This document shows positions 24,095 through 32,019 of a stretch of DNA of 64,000 nt, piece by piece (the first letter of the stretch is position 1; each line of letters opens with the position of its first letter). The position numbers and the translations under genes are program-made. Location: assembly GCF_003259845.1 (NCBI RefSeq), contig NZ_QLMJ01000011.1, positions 1-64,000 on the forward strand, written 5' to 3'. The notes below the pieces were generated by a model. That model saw nothing but the letters and a program-made list of their open reading frames with translations, was not told the DNA's origin and ran no database searches. The stretch is from Actinoplanes lutulentus (lineage in GTDB: Bacteria > Actinomycetota > Actinomycetes > Mycobacteriales > Micromonosporaceae).

Positions 24095-25509
24095 GGCCTT
24101 CACTCGCGGTCGCGCAGCGTGTTCTCGCAGATCAGTCGGTCACCCGGATGCTCGGGACCCGCCTTGTCTCGTTCGGTGAGGGCAGCGCGGTGGTCGAACT
24201 CGACATCCGTCCGGAGATCACAAATCATCACGGGGCGGTGCACGGCGGGATTCTTGCGTACGCGGCCGACACGGCACTCGCGTTCGCCGGCGGGGCGGCG
24301 CTCGGGCCGAACGTGGTGACGTCCGGTTTGAGCATCGACTATCTGGCCCAGGCTCGTGGGGTGACGTTGCGGGCGCACGGGATGGTGATGAACGCTACCG
24401 GGCGGCGGGCGGCTTGCCGGTGTGAGCTGCACGCTGTCGCCGCTGACGGGTCGTCGGTGCTGGTGGCGGTGGCGCAGGGGACAATAGTGGCCCCGGAGGC
24501 GTCTGGGGTTTCTGCGGCGGACATTTCCGAAAAATCGGAAATGTCCCGGCCGCCGGGAGCGACCCGGCCACGGTACGGCCGGACCGGTGTCCCCACTGTT
24601 CAGCAGATCCTGCGCGACCGCCTCCGCACCGGCGACACCGACGACGGCGCCACCGTGGCCCTCGTCATCGAAGGTGGCGGCATGCGCGGCATCGTCTCCG
24701 CCACGATGGCCGCCGTCATCGAGCAGGAAGGCGTCCTCCCCGCGATCGACCTGATCGTCGGCACCTCCGCCGGCGCCGTCAACGCCGCCACCCTCGCGGT
24801 CGGCAAAGCCGAGGCGATGGCCGATTCCTACGCCGAGGTCTTCGCCTCCCCCGAGTTCATCGACGTGCGGCGGATCGTCCGCGGCCGCCCGGTGATCGAC
24901 GGATTGCGTCTGGTCAGCCACGTCGACGAGCTCTTCGACGTGGGTTCCGCTGCCGACACCGACTGGGCCGGCCGGCTCGCCATGGTCGCCACCGACGTCG
25001 ACACCGGGCTCGCCGAGGCGCTGACCGGTTTCACCGACCGGGCCGACCTGATCGGCAGCATCCACGCGTCCGGACTGTTGCCGATGCTCGCCGGTGAACC
25101 GGTGGTGCTGCGCGGCCGGCGCTGGCTCGACGGCGGGATCGTGGACGCCGTACCGGTGCTCACCGCCGCCACGCTCGGCGCCACCCACGCGATCGTGCTC
25201 GCCACCCGGCCGCCGGGGACGCAGCCCGCTTACGGCGCCGGCGATGTCGTCGCGGAGCGTTATCTGCGCCGGCTCAACCCGGAGCTCGCCGCTGCCTACC
25301 AGGGTCGCCCGCATCGCTATCGGGAGACGTTGCAGCAGGTCCGGGCCGGCTGGTGTCATGGGGTCAGCACTATCGCGCTCGCCCCGCGTACCCATGATCC
25401 GTTGCCGTCTCGCTTGGAGCGCGACCAGACCGCCTTGCGCGCCGCTCGCGTTGCGGCCGCGGAAGCGGCCCGGGAGCAACTCGCGTTCCTGGCCGGGGGG
25501 AAGTCGTGA
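24091..25509 (+). CDS. hotdog thioesterase - patatin phospholipase fusion
   Basis: 472 residues joining two enzyme domains rarely seen together. Residues 1-135 are a PaaI-type hotdog thioesterase (NHHGAVHGGILAYAADTA, 45-62, with D60 as likely catalytic acid). Residues about 136-185 are a linker. Residues 186-472 are a patatin-like lipase: oxyanion motif GGGMRG (195-200), nucleophile S226 in GTSAG, catalytic D347 in DGG. Together they could release fatty acid from a phospholipid and hydrolyse an acyl-CoA. The frame is continuous across the junction, where a perfect 12-bp hairpin encodes DISEKSEMS. ATGA overlap with tetR and GTGA overlap with aidB indicate coupled translation. Substrates are unknown. 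Confidence 0.85.
   Translation: MRPSLAVAQRVLADQSVTRMLGTRLVSFGEGSAVVELDIRPEITNHHGAVHGGILAYAADTALAFAGGAALGPNVVTSGLSIDYLAQARGVTLRAHGMVMNATGRRAACRCELHAVAADGSSVLVAVAQGTIVAPEASGVSAADISEKSEMSRPPGATRPRYGRTGVPTVQQILRDRLRTGDTDDGATVALVIEGGGMRGIVSATMAAVIEQEGVLPAIDLIVGTSAGAVNAATLAVGKAEAMADSYAEVFASPEFIDVRRIVRGRPVIDGLRLVSHVDELFDVGSAADTDWAGRLAMVATDVDTGLAEALTGFTDRADLIGSIHASGLLPMLAGEPVVLRGRRWLDGGIVDAVPVLTAATLGATHAIVLATRPPGTQPAYGAGDVVAERYLRRLNPELAAAYQGRPHRYRETLQQVRAGWCHGVSTIALAPRTHDPLPSRLERDQTALRAARVAAAEAAREQLAFLAGGKS
24519..24546. repeat. perfect 12-bp hairpin at the fusion junction
   Basis: GGACATTTCCGA (24519-24530), loop AAAA, TCGGAAATGTCC (24535-24546). It is AT-rich against very GC-rich flanks and lies inside the coding sequence between the hotdog and patatin domains. 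Confidence 0.85.
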
Positions 25510-27119
25510 CCCACGAGGTGATCAACCAGGCTCCGGCGCGGGCCGGGCTCAACGAGTACCTGATCAACCCGGCGATGACCGAGGCCGTCAAACGCTACGA
25601 CGCGCAGTGGGCGACCGCGCAGCTCAGCGAGGTGGGCGCGCTGGTCGGGCAGGCCGATTTCCAGCGCGACGCCGAACTCGCCAACACCAATCCGCCGGTT
25701 TTCGCCAGCCACGACCGCTGGGGAAATCGGGTCGATGCGGTCGATTTCCACCCGGCTTACCACCGGATCATGGGCGCGGCGATCTCCCATGGCGCGCACA
25801 CGAGCTGCTGGTCGTCGCCTCGCCCCGGCGCGCATGTGGCCCGCGCCGCCACATTCATGCTCTTCGCGCAGATCGAACCGGGCCACGCATGCCCGGTGAG
25901 CATGACCCACGCCGTCGTGCCGTCGCTGAAATTCACGCCGTCATTGGCTTCGGAATGGTTGCCGAAGGTCTATTCGCGGGTCTACGACCCGCAACTTCAA
26001 GACCCTGCGACCAAGACCTCCGCGATTTTTGGCATGGCCATGACGGAGAAACAAGGCGGGTCCGACGTACGCGCGAACAGCACCCGTGCTGTCGCCTCCT
26101 CTGACGGTTCGTGGATTCTGACCGGGCACAAGTGGTTCTGTTCGGCACCGCAGTCGGATGCTTTCCTGGTCCTCGCCCAGGCACCCGGCGGGCTCTCGTG
26201 TTTCCTGGTTCCCCGGGTGCTGCCGGACGGCTCACCGAATGTCTTCCGGATTCAGCGGCTCAAGGACAAACTCGGCAACAAGTCGAACGCGTCCTCCGAG
26301 ATCGAACTCGACGGGACGGTCGGCTGGCTGCTCGGTGAGCAGGGGCGCGGCGTACGGACGATCATCGAAATGGTCGCCCAGACCCGGCTGGATTGCGTGC
26401 TGGGAAGTGCCGCCGGAATGCGGCAGGCGGTGTCCGAGGCCGCATGGCACGTGCGGCATCGGAGTGCTTTCGGCGCGGTGCTGATCGACCAGCCGGCGAT
26501 GACCGCGGTGATCGCCGATCTGCAACTGGAGGCGGAGGCGGCGACGTGGATGGCGTTACGGCTGGCCGCCGCCTATGACGATCCTTCCGCGGCGGCGTTC
26601 TCCCGGCTGGCGACGGCGGTGGCGAAATATTGGGTGTGCAAGCGCGGGCCGAACCACGCTTATGAGGCGCTGGAATGCCTCGGCGGGAATGGCTACACGG
26701 AGAGTTTCCCGCTGGCTCGCCGTTATCGGGAGCAGCCGGTGATGGCGGTGTGGGAAGGGTCGGGGAATGTGATCGCCCTGGATGTCCTGCGAGCGATGGC
26801 CCGGGAGCCGGAGTCGGTGGCGGCGGTTGATCAGGAGCTGGCGTCGGCGCTGGGGGTATATCCGGTTTATGACGCTCATGTGGCGGCCACCCGGAAGCTG
26901 ATCGGGCAGGTCGCGGCCGATCCGGCGGCGGCGGCCGGCCAGGCGCGGCGGGTGGTGGAGGCGCTGGCACTGGGATTGCAGTCGGCGGTGCTGATCCGGG
27001 AGGCGCCCGCGGCGGTGTCGGACGGTTTCGTGGCGGCGAGGCTGGGGGCGGACCGGAGTTTTGAATACGGCTCTCTGGACGCCGGCCTTGATCTGGCGGG
27101 GATCGTGGCGCGCGCCTGA
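25506..27119 (+). CDS. aidB: AidB-like acyl-CoA dehydrogenase
   Basis: 537 residues, close to E. coli AidB (541) and collinear with it: N-terminal NQAPARAGLNEYL, FHPAYHRIM, FGMAMTEKQGGSDVRANSTRA, GHKWFCSAPQSDAFLVLAQ, LKDKLGNKSNASSEIE, EALECLGGNGYTE and WEGSGN. AidB is an FAD protein of the acyl-CoA dehydrogenase family induced by alkylation damage in E. coli; its in-vivo substrate is unsettled. Here it is the last gene of a TetR/hotdog-patatin operon, which points to lipid metabolism instead of an Ada-type response. GTG start overlapping the previous stop (GTGA). Confidence 0.92.
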   Translation: MTHEVINQAPARAGLNEYLINPAMTEAVKRYDAQWATAQLSEVGALVGQADFQRDAELANTNPPVFASHDRWGNRVDAVDFHPAYHRIMGAAISHGAHTSCWSSPRPGAHVARAATFMLFAQIEPGHACPVSMTHAVVPSLKFTPSLASEWLPKVYSRVYDPQLQDPATKTSAIFGMAMTEKQGGSDVRANSTRAVASSDGSWILTGHKWFCSAPQSDAFLVLAQAPGGLSCFLVPRVLPDGSPNVFRIQRLKDKLGNKSNASSEIELDGTVGWLLGEQGRGVRTIIEMVAQTRLDCVLGSAAGMRQAVSEAAWHVRHRSAFGAVLIDQPAMTAVIADLQLEAEAATWMALRLAAAYDDPSAAAFSRLATAVAKYWVCKRGPNHAYEALECLGGNGYTESFPLARRYREQPVMAVWEGSGNVIALDVLRAMAREPESVAAVDQELASALGVYPVYDAHVAATRKLIGQVAADPAAAAGQARRVVEALALGLQSAVLIREAPAAVSDGFVAARLGADRSFEYGSLDAGLDLAGIVARA

Positions 27120-27136
27120 GCCACAACGGGGAGAGC

Positions 27137-27175
27137 GTGTCGATTTCGGGTTCAATCCGCACCCGAAATCGACAC
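27137..27175. repeat. perfect 15-bp hairpin, GTGTCGATTTCGGGT arms
   Basis: Arms 27137-27151 and 27161-27175 are perfectly complementary around a 9-base loop, 18 bases after the aidB stop. A member of the GTGTCGA hairpin family also seen at 41128-41230. May act as terminator. Confidence 0.85.
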
Positions 27176-27278
27176 AGGGTGGCGGCTCCCGGGGTGCGTG
27201 TCGACTTGGGGCGCGGTAGGCCCGTTGAATGCCGGGTGGAGAGCGCGGGCCGCAAGCCGCGGATCTTGGAGTTGTCGT

Positions 27279-27402
27279 GGCGAGCCGTAGCTCAGACATG
27301 TCATCAGGATCCCAGAACAGTCCTGGACGACGGCTCAGGCCGACGAGCCGTAGTCCAGACCTGTTATTCGGGTCCGATGACCTATCTGAGCTACGGCTCG
27401 CC
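27279..27402. repeat. long imperfect palindrome, 58-base arms
   Basis: Arms of 58 bases (27279-27336 and 27345-27402), 46 of 58 matching, around an 8-base loop. The motif GAGCCGTAG or its complement occurs at both ends of each arm, so each arm can also fold alone. Confidence 0.85.
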
Positions 27403-27439
27403 CGCGACAGCCACCAGGCAGGTGTCACCCGGCCAACCC

Positions 27440-27502
27440 TGTCCGGCTAGTGCTTACGGTCGTGCGCGAGCCGAAAACACGACCGTAAGCGCTAGCCGGA
27501 CA
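27440..27502. repeat. near-perfect palindrome, 25-base arms
   Basis: Arms 27440-27464 and 27478-27502, one mismatch, 13-base loop. Contains GCTTACGGTCGTG and its complement. Confidence 0.85.
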
Positions 27503-27503
27503 C

Positions 27504-27564
27504 GGTCAGCCAGCGCTTACGGTCGTTACACGGGCTCAAACGCGACCACGAGCGCCAGCCGACC
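27504..27564. repeat. imperfect palindrome related to the preceding one
   Basis: Arms 27504-27525 and 27543-27564, 16 of 22 matching. The left arm repeats GCGCTTACGGTCGT of the 27440 hairpin. Confidence 0.6.
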
Positions 27565-27642
27565 GCCCACGGCGCGCACGCGGTCGGGTATGACTGCCGG
27601 CTGACCTCGGCGGCGGCTGTGGCGTGCAGCCGGCTTGGACCG

Positions 27643-27695
27643 GGCTGCCACTCACGGCTGCCGGCTGTCGCGTGTGGCGGCCGTGAGTGACAGCC
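27643..27695. repeat. palindrome, 20-base arms
   Basis: GGCTGCCACTCACGGCTGCC (27643-27662) pairs with 27676-27695 at 18 of 20 positions around a 13-base loop. Confidence 0.8.
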
Positions 27696-27830
27696 GGACC
27701 TCGGGAACTCGCGGCGACTCCTGCGACTGTCGGCAGTGAGGTCGCTCTGACGCCGGGTGGTTTCCTTGCCGGCCCTCCGCGTCCGAAGTCGACACGGGCG
27801 CCCGAAGTCGACATGCGCGGGCGGGCGCCG

Positions 27831-28808
27831 TCAGCTGCGGACGGTGATGACCACCTTGCCGGTGGGGTGGCCCTCCTCGATGTAGCGGATCGCGTCGGCC
27901 GTCTCCGCCAGCGGATAGGTGCGGCCGACCACCGGGGTGATCACGCCCGACTCCAGCAGCGTTGTCAGCTCGTCCAGATCGGTGTGACGCTCACCGGCTG
28001 TCACGCCCACGAGCCGGGCCCGCCCGAACGGCGAGATCAGCGGGGCTGCCATCTGACGTCCGAAACCGCCCAGCACCGGACCCTTCGCGTGGCCGCCGCC
28101 GACCAGGGCGATCGTCCCGTCCGGTGTGCTCGCCCGGCGCAGCAACGACAGCGGCCGGTTGCCGGCGGTGTCGATGATCGCGTCGTACTGCACGCCGGTC
28201 CCGTCGATCTCGCGTTGCGTGTAGTCGACGACGTCCACCGCGCCGAGGCTGCGCACGAGCTGCACCTTCGACGGGCCGCACACGCCGGTGACCAGCGCTT
28301 CCTTGTGTTTGGCCAGCTGCACCGCGAACGTGCCGACGCCACCGCCCGCGCCGATGACCAGCACGCGGTGGTTCGCGCGTACCCTCGCGTCCTTGATGGC
28401 CTGCAAGGCCGTGACCGCGGAGATGGGGACGGCGGCGGCCTGTTCGAAGGTCAGGTTCGCGGGCATGCGGGCGAGGCGGCGTTCGCGGGCGCGGGCGAAT
28501 TCGGCGAAAGTGCCGCTTTCGCCGGTGCCGTAGACGTGGTCGCCGGGCCGTAGCCGGGTGACGCGGGCGCCGACCGCCGCGACCACGCCGGCGAGGGCGC
28601 GGCCGAGGACCGGGTTGCGGGGGCTGCGGACTCCGGACGCGAGGCGCGCGGCGAGCGGCCGGCCGGTCATGAAGATCCAGACGCCGGGGTCGACGGCGGC
28701 GGCGCGCACCTCGACGAGGACGTCGTCGTCACCGATCGACGGCGTCGCGACGTCGCGCAGGGAGAGAAGGTCAGCTGATCCGTATCGGTCTGAGGCGATG
28801 GCTTTCAC
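27831..28808 (-). CDS. zinc-independent MDR alcohol dehydrogenase / quinone oxidoreductase-like
   Basis: 325 residues of the medium-chain dehydrogenase/reductase fold: GroES-like N-terminal domain (VLVEVRAAAVDPGVW, PGDHVYGTGESGTFAEFA) and Rossmann domain with VIGAGGGVGTFAVQLAK. The structural-zinc cysteine cluster is absent, as in quinone oxidoreductase/reticulon-4-interacting-type members. It likely reduces an enone, quinone or aldehyde with NADPH. GTG at 28806-28808 with GGAGGAG upstream; overlaps the XRE stop as GTGA. Last gene of a three-gene operon (membrane protein, XRE regulator, MDR). Confidence 0.87.
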   Translation of the reverse strand: MKAIASDRYGSADLLSLRDVATPSIGDDDVLVEVRAAAVDPGVWIFMTGRPLAARLASGVRSPRNPVLGRALAGVVAAVGARVTRLRPGDHVYGTGESGTFAEFARARERRLARMPANLTFEQAAAVPISAVTALQAIKDARVRANHRVLVIGAGGGVGTFAVQLAKHKEALVTGVCGPSKVQLVRSLGAVDVVDYTQREIDGTGVQYDAIIDTAGNRPLSLLRRASTPDGTIALVGGGHAKGPVLGGFGRQMAAPLISPFGRARLVGVTAGERHTDLDELTTLLESGVITPVVGRTYPLAETADAIRYIEEGHPTGKVVITVRS

Positions 28809-29038
28809 GGCTGCTCCTCCGGGGAGACGGGGTACTGGAAGACGTCGTCGAGCGGCGCGCCGAACACTCGGGCGATCTTGAAGGCGACCTCCAGCGACGG
28901 CGAATAACGACTCTGTTCGATGGCGATCAGCGTCTGCCGGGTCACGCCGACGCGATCGGCCAGCTCGGCCTGGGTCATCTCGCCGTGCGCCGATCGCAGC
29001 GCACGGATCCGGTTGGTGACACTGGTCGGCTTCACCAC
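28805..29038 (-). CDS. XRE-type HTH regulator
   Basis: 77 residues, almost entirely a lambda-repressor-like HTH: RIRALRSAHGEMTQAELADRVGVTRQTLIAIEQSRYSPSLEVAFKIARVF, ending PLDDVFQY. The family (YgzD-like) typically pairs with a small multi-span membrane protein, as here. Two adjacent GTG codons (29036-29038 and 29033-29035) are possible starts; both overlap the membrane-protein stop. Likely binds the palindromic site at 29475-29532. Confidence 0.87.
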   Translation of the reverse strand: MVKPTSVTNRIRALRSAHGEMTQAELADRVGVTRQTLIAIEQSRYSPSLEVAFKIARVFGAPLDDVFQYPVSPEEQP

Positions 29039-29460
29039 TGCGGCACGCCGGTGCGGTAGACGACGACCTTGGCGATGCCGCCCAGGATCGCCGACAGGAC
29101 AAACCCGAGATAGATGACGTTGGCGATCCAGAAGTGATCGATCTCGGCCATCGCCATCAGCATCGCGGCGACCGCGCCGATCACCACGAACGCCTGTCCG
29201 ACGTGGTCGCCGAGCCGCCCGATCTCCCGGTCCCGCTCGTCGGACGCCCGCGACGCTCCCGGCGCGAGCGCGGCCCAGGCGGTCTCCGCGGCCACTGCGG
29301 CGGCTATCGCCGCGCCAACCGAGATCAAGAGCGCCGATGCGTACGCGACCTCGTGCACCGGCCGCCCGCCGGATCCGCTGAGGACGACGGCCAGGTAGAC
29401 GCCGTACCCGAGCACGGCGACAACGAGCCGTATCCAGGCCCGCTTCTCTTCGTGCGCCAC
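29032..29460 (-). CDS. small four-helix membrane protein
   Basis: 142 residues with four predicted membrane helices (about 9-30, 38-68, 90-112, 116-137) and a charged loop between helices two and three (SRASDERDREIGRLGDH). Proteins of this size and layout (DUF2178-like) often precede an XRE HTH gene. Function unknown. GTG start. A 22-bp perfect inverted repeat lies just upstream, and the XRE gene overlaps its stop. Confidence 0.7.
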   Translation of the reverse strand: MAHEEKRAWIRLVVAVLGYGVYLAVVLSGSGGRPVHEVAYASALLISVGAAIAAAVAAETAWAALAPGASRASDERDREIGRLGDHVGQAFVVIGAVAAMLMAMAEIDHFWIANVIYLGFVLSAILGGIAKVVVYRTGVPQW

Positions 29461-29474
29461 GCTGACACCCCGCC

Positions 29475-29532
29475 CATGTAAAGAATCTTTGACACGGCCA
29501 GCGTAGCAGTCGTGTCAAAGATTCTTTACATG
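29475..29532. promoter_or_regulatory. 22-bp perfect inverted repeat upstream of the XRE operon
   Basis: Arms 29475-29496 and 29511-29532 are perfectly complementary around a 14-base spacer. Each arm contains its own dyad AAAGAATCTTT, plus TTGACA-like bases. The AT content is far above the surroundings. Best read as a double operator and promoter for the operon starting at 29460. Confidence 0.75.
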
Positions 29533-29540
29533 GAAAGTGG

Positions 29541-31865
29541 CTACTCGGCGCGCAGGGCTGAGGACGCTCGGGTTCGGGCGGCCCATCCGCCCGGGACCAG
29601 CGCGCCCAGCGCCGCCAGCAGTACGCCCGCCGCGCCCAGCAGGACCATCGTCCACGGCTGATAGACATCGAGGATCGACGCCGGCAGGACCAGGTTTGCG
29701 GACTCGGCCATGACCGGAAGTGCCCAGCCGTGCAGGGCGTACCCCAGTGGCACCGCGAGCGCACCGCCCAGCGCGCCGATCAGCGCCACCGAGCTGAGGA
29801 CCAGCAGCCGGACCTGGCCGGGCGTCATACCCACCGACTTCAGTACGCCGATCTCATGGACGCGTTCGCGCGTGTTCAGCATGACCGTGTTGAAGACGCC
29901 CAGGCCGGCGACCGTCGTGAGCAGCACGGTCAGCGTGGCGATCAGCGCGATCATCACGGCGACCACCTCGTTCTCCTGCGTGTCCGCGCTGACCTCCGCG
30001 GCCGCCTGGCCGTCCGGGAGCGCGTCACGCAACGCGGAGGTGTACGCGTGCTCGGACGTGCCCTCCGTCAGCCCCACCTCGAACGTGCGCGGGGTGAAGC
30101 CGTCGAAGCCGGCCATGTCCATCATGATCGTGCCGTCGGAGCCGTTGCTGAACACCTCGCCGACGATCGTCACCGTCCGACCCGTACCCAGGGTGATGGT
30201 GTCGCCGACCCTGGTACCGGTCAGTTTGAGCATCCGGGAGCCGGCCACGGCCTCGTTGACGCCGGAGTACCACCGACCGTGGATCAGCGGGTATCCGACC
30301 CAGGACGCATCACCCTGGTACGCACGGACGGTCAGCGGCTCGGTGTAACCGGCCATCGTGAGGCTCTCCTCGGTCTCCCCCACGACGTGCGCGGTCCCTG
30401 GCTGCGCCTCGATGATCTTCCGGATGGCATCGGTGTCGACCGGCTCGGAGCCCGGAGGAGCCCCGGCGGGCTGCGCCCCGGACCGCGGAGGCCCTTGTTG
30501 CGGATCTCCTTGTTGTCCCATCGGCCCTGGTCCGCGGATACTCACCCGTACCGGCACCGCCTCGATCCGGTCCCCGGCCGCGGAAATCCGGGACAGCGAC
30601 GCCGCCAGACCGGTCGCGAACACCACGGTCGTCACCCCGAGCAACACCGCCACCACGGTCACGAGGCTGCGGGCGGGGCGGGCGAACGGCGTACCGAGAC
30701 CGAATCCGATCGCACGCGGCAAGGGCAGAGCGGCGAGCATCCGGCGGATCCGGACGCCTCGTTCGCCGCGCGGCGCCCGGCCGACGGTGATCGCTTGGAC
30801 AGCCGAGAAGCGGCCGGCCCGCAGCGCCGGCCCGGCCGCCGCGGCCGCGACCAGCAGAGTCACGCCCAGAAGCACGGCCGCGTCGGCCCACAACGGCACC
30901 GACGGAGCCCTGCTCACCTGGTAGGCGTCGTTGGTCTGGCTCAGCAGCGGCATCGCGGCGAAGTGCCCGATGACCACGCCCAGAACACCGGCCGGAATGC
31001 CGACGATCAACACCTGACCGGCATAGATCGCGGTGATCTGACCCGGCGTGAAACCCAGCGATTTCTGTACGCCGATGGTCCGGAACCCGGCGACGACAGC
31101 ACCGGACACGACGTTGACGACGATCATCACGGACAGGACGAGGCCGAGTACCGCGAACGCGAGAATGAACGGCACGAACACCTTGATCACGCCTTCGGCC
31201 TGCGCTTTGACGGCCAGCCAGCTGGTCGAGCCGACGACCGTCTGCCCAGCCGTCACGGTGGCGAGGTCGGCGGACGGGTCGGCCAGCCGGTACAGCATCT
31301 GCCAGCCCGCGGGCTTGTCCAGGAACGACTCGGTGGGCCACACCCATGCCGTGGCGGTCGAGGTCGCCGACGAGGCGATCCCGACGACGGTCAGCGTCGG
31401 AGAACCGTCCACTCCCACCGTCATCGTGTCGCCGATCTTGGTGCGAAACTGGCCGTGCCCAGCAGTTTTCGGGCTCAGCACGATCTGGCCGGGCCCGGTC
31501 AGCCACACGCCGTCGCTGACCTCCAGGCGGTCCACGCCGTCGCCGACGGTGTCCCGGCCGACGATCGGACCGGGCGGGCGAATCGTGTGGCCACCCTTCA
31601 ACTCGGCGTCGACCGTGGCGAACGGGCCGGCCTCGGCGGTGACGCCGGACGGGTTCGCGGGCACCTGCGCCGAGGCGTAGGTGACGGCCGCGTGCGCGCC
31701 GTTCTGCCGGGCGAAGGCCTTGTCGAACGGCGCGCTCGACGCGATGATCAACCCGAGCGCGAGAACTCCGGTCGCTGCCGAGAGCAGCACCACCGCGCCG
31801 ATCACCAGGCTCTGCACCCTGCGCCGCCGGGCACCCGACCCGGCGGCGCGCAGCACCGCGCTCAT
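29541..31865 (-). CDS. FtsX/MacB-type ABC transporter permease
   Basis: 774 residues with the two-FtsX-domain layout of large actinobacterial permeases: one N-terminal helix (31-52 region), extracytoplasmic domain, three-helix FtsX block (FVPFILAFAVLGLVLSVMIVVN; GFRTIGVQKSLGFTPGQI), a second extracytoplasmic domain containing a Gly/Pro/Gln-rich stretch, and a second FtsX block (VFNTVMLNTRERVHEIGVLKSVGMTPGQV). Works with the ATPase at 32016; members export lipids, peptides or antibiotics, or move lipoproteins. ATG at 31863-31865. It is joined to the ATPase gene through two overlapping 26-codon ORFs. A divergent NarL-type system probably controls the set. Confidence 0.9.
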   Translation of the reverse strand: MSAVLRAAGSGARRRRVQSLVIGAVVLLSAATGVLALGLIIASSAPFDKAFARQNGAHAAVTYASAQVPANPSGVTAEAGPFATVDAELKGGHTIRPPGPIVGRDTVGDGVDRLEVSDGVWLTGPGQIVLSPKTAGHGQFRTKIGDTMTVGVDGSPTLTVVGIASSATSTATAWVWPTESFLDKPAGWQMLYRLADPSADLATVTAGQTVVGSTSWLAVKAQAEGVIKVFVPFILAFAVLGLVLSVMIVVNVVSGAVVAGFRTIGVQKSLGFTPGQITAIYAGQVLIVGIPAGVLGVVIGHFAAMPLLSQTNDAYQVSRAPSVPLWADAAVLLGVTLLVAAAAAGPALRAGRFSAVQAITVGRAPRGERGVRIRRMLAALPLPRAIGFGLGTPFARPARSLVTVVAVLLGVTTVVFATGLAASLSRISAAGDRIEAVPVRVSIRGPGPMGQQGDPQQGPPRSGAQPAGAPPGSEPVDTDAIRKIIEAQPGTAHVVGETEESLTMAGYTEPLTVRAYQGDASWVGYPLIHGRWYSGVNEAVAGSRMLKLTGTRVGDTITLGTGRTVTIVGEVFSNGSDGTIMMDMAGFDGFTPRTFEVGLTEGTSEHAYTSALRDALPDGQAAAEVSADTQENEVVAVMIALIATLTVLLTTVAGLGVFNTVMLNTRERVHEIGVLKSVGMTPGQVRLLVLSSVALIGALGGALAVPLGYALHGWALPVMAESANLVLPASILDVYQPWTMVLLGAAGVLLAALGALVPGGWAARTRASSALRAE

Positions 31866-31942
31866 GCCGCCACCTCCGCTTCGCTCCGGCGTCGGCACGA
31901 GTTCAATACTGAGCTGACTGATTCGCTCGCAAGCTCGCTCAT
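31862..31942 (-). CDS. 26-residue mini-ORF, second tandem copy
   Basis: Starts with MSELASESVSSVLNSCRRRS and ends EAEVAA. Its ATG overlaps the stop of the first copy and its TGA overlaps the ATG of the permease, both as ATGA. The two copies differ by a few bases. Whether the peptide matters or only its translation is unknown. Confidence 0.5.
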   Translation of the reverse strand: MSELASESVSSVLNSCRRRSEAEVAA

Positions 31943-32019
31943 GCCGCCATCTCCGCTTCGCTCCGGCGTCGACATGAGTTCAATACTGAGCTGACTGATT
32001 CGCTCGCAAGCTCGCTCAT
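31939..32019 (-). CDS. 26-residue mini-ORF, first tandem copy
   Basis: Same peptide as the 31862-31942 copy except for Met in place of Val near the end. The ATG overlaps the ATPase stop as ATGA. The 77-base spacing equals 81 coding bases minus the 4-base overlap, so the duplication preserved coupling exactly. Confidence 0.5.
   Translation of the reverse strand: MSELASESVSSVLNSCRRRSEAEMAA

Larger units (their letters stand above)
27197..27796. repeat. outer inverted repeat enclosing the hairpin cluster
   Basis: CGTGTCGACTTGGGGCGCGG onward (27197-27222) matches the reverse complement of 27771-27796 at 22 of 26 positions. The 600-base segment between them contains the four further hairpins. 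No transposase and no clear target duplication were seen. Confidence 0.6.
27120..27830. other. gene-free region carrying a cluster of hairpins
   Basis: 711 bases between aidB and the convergent MDR gene. No coding sequence is convincing on either strand. It holds at least five separate palindromes (entries below), each with its own arm sequence, plus an outer inverted repeat. The first hairpin can serve as aidB terminator; the rest are unexplained. Confidence 0.7.

Noticed and set aside
27197..27796. MITE with terminal inverted repeats
   Set aside because: Inverted ends exist, but no flanking target duplication could be seen and related ends also occur as simple hairpins elsewhere. Kept only as a repeat observation.
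27120..27830. CRISPR-like array or integron attC sites
   Set aside because: The palindromes have different sequences and lengths, with no constant repeat and spacer pattern. No attC-type R' and R'' core sites or gene cassettes, and no cas or integrase genes in the window.
29475..29532. Terminator for the ABC permease gene
   Set aside because: The stem is AT-rich, symmetric and internally palindromic, and sits at a promoter position. An operator explains it better.
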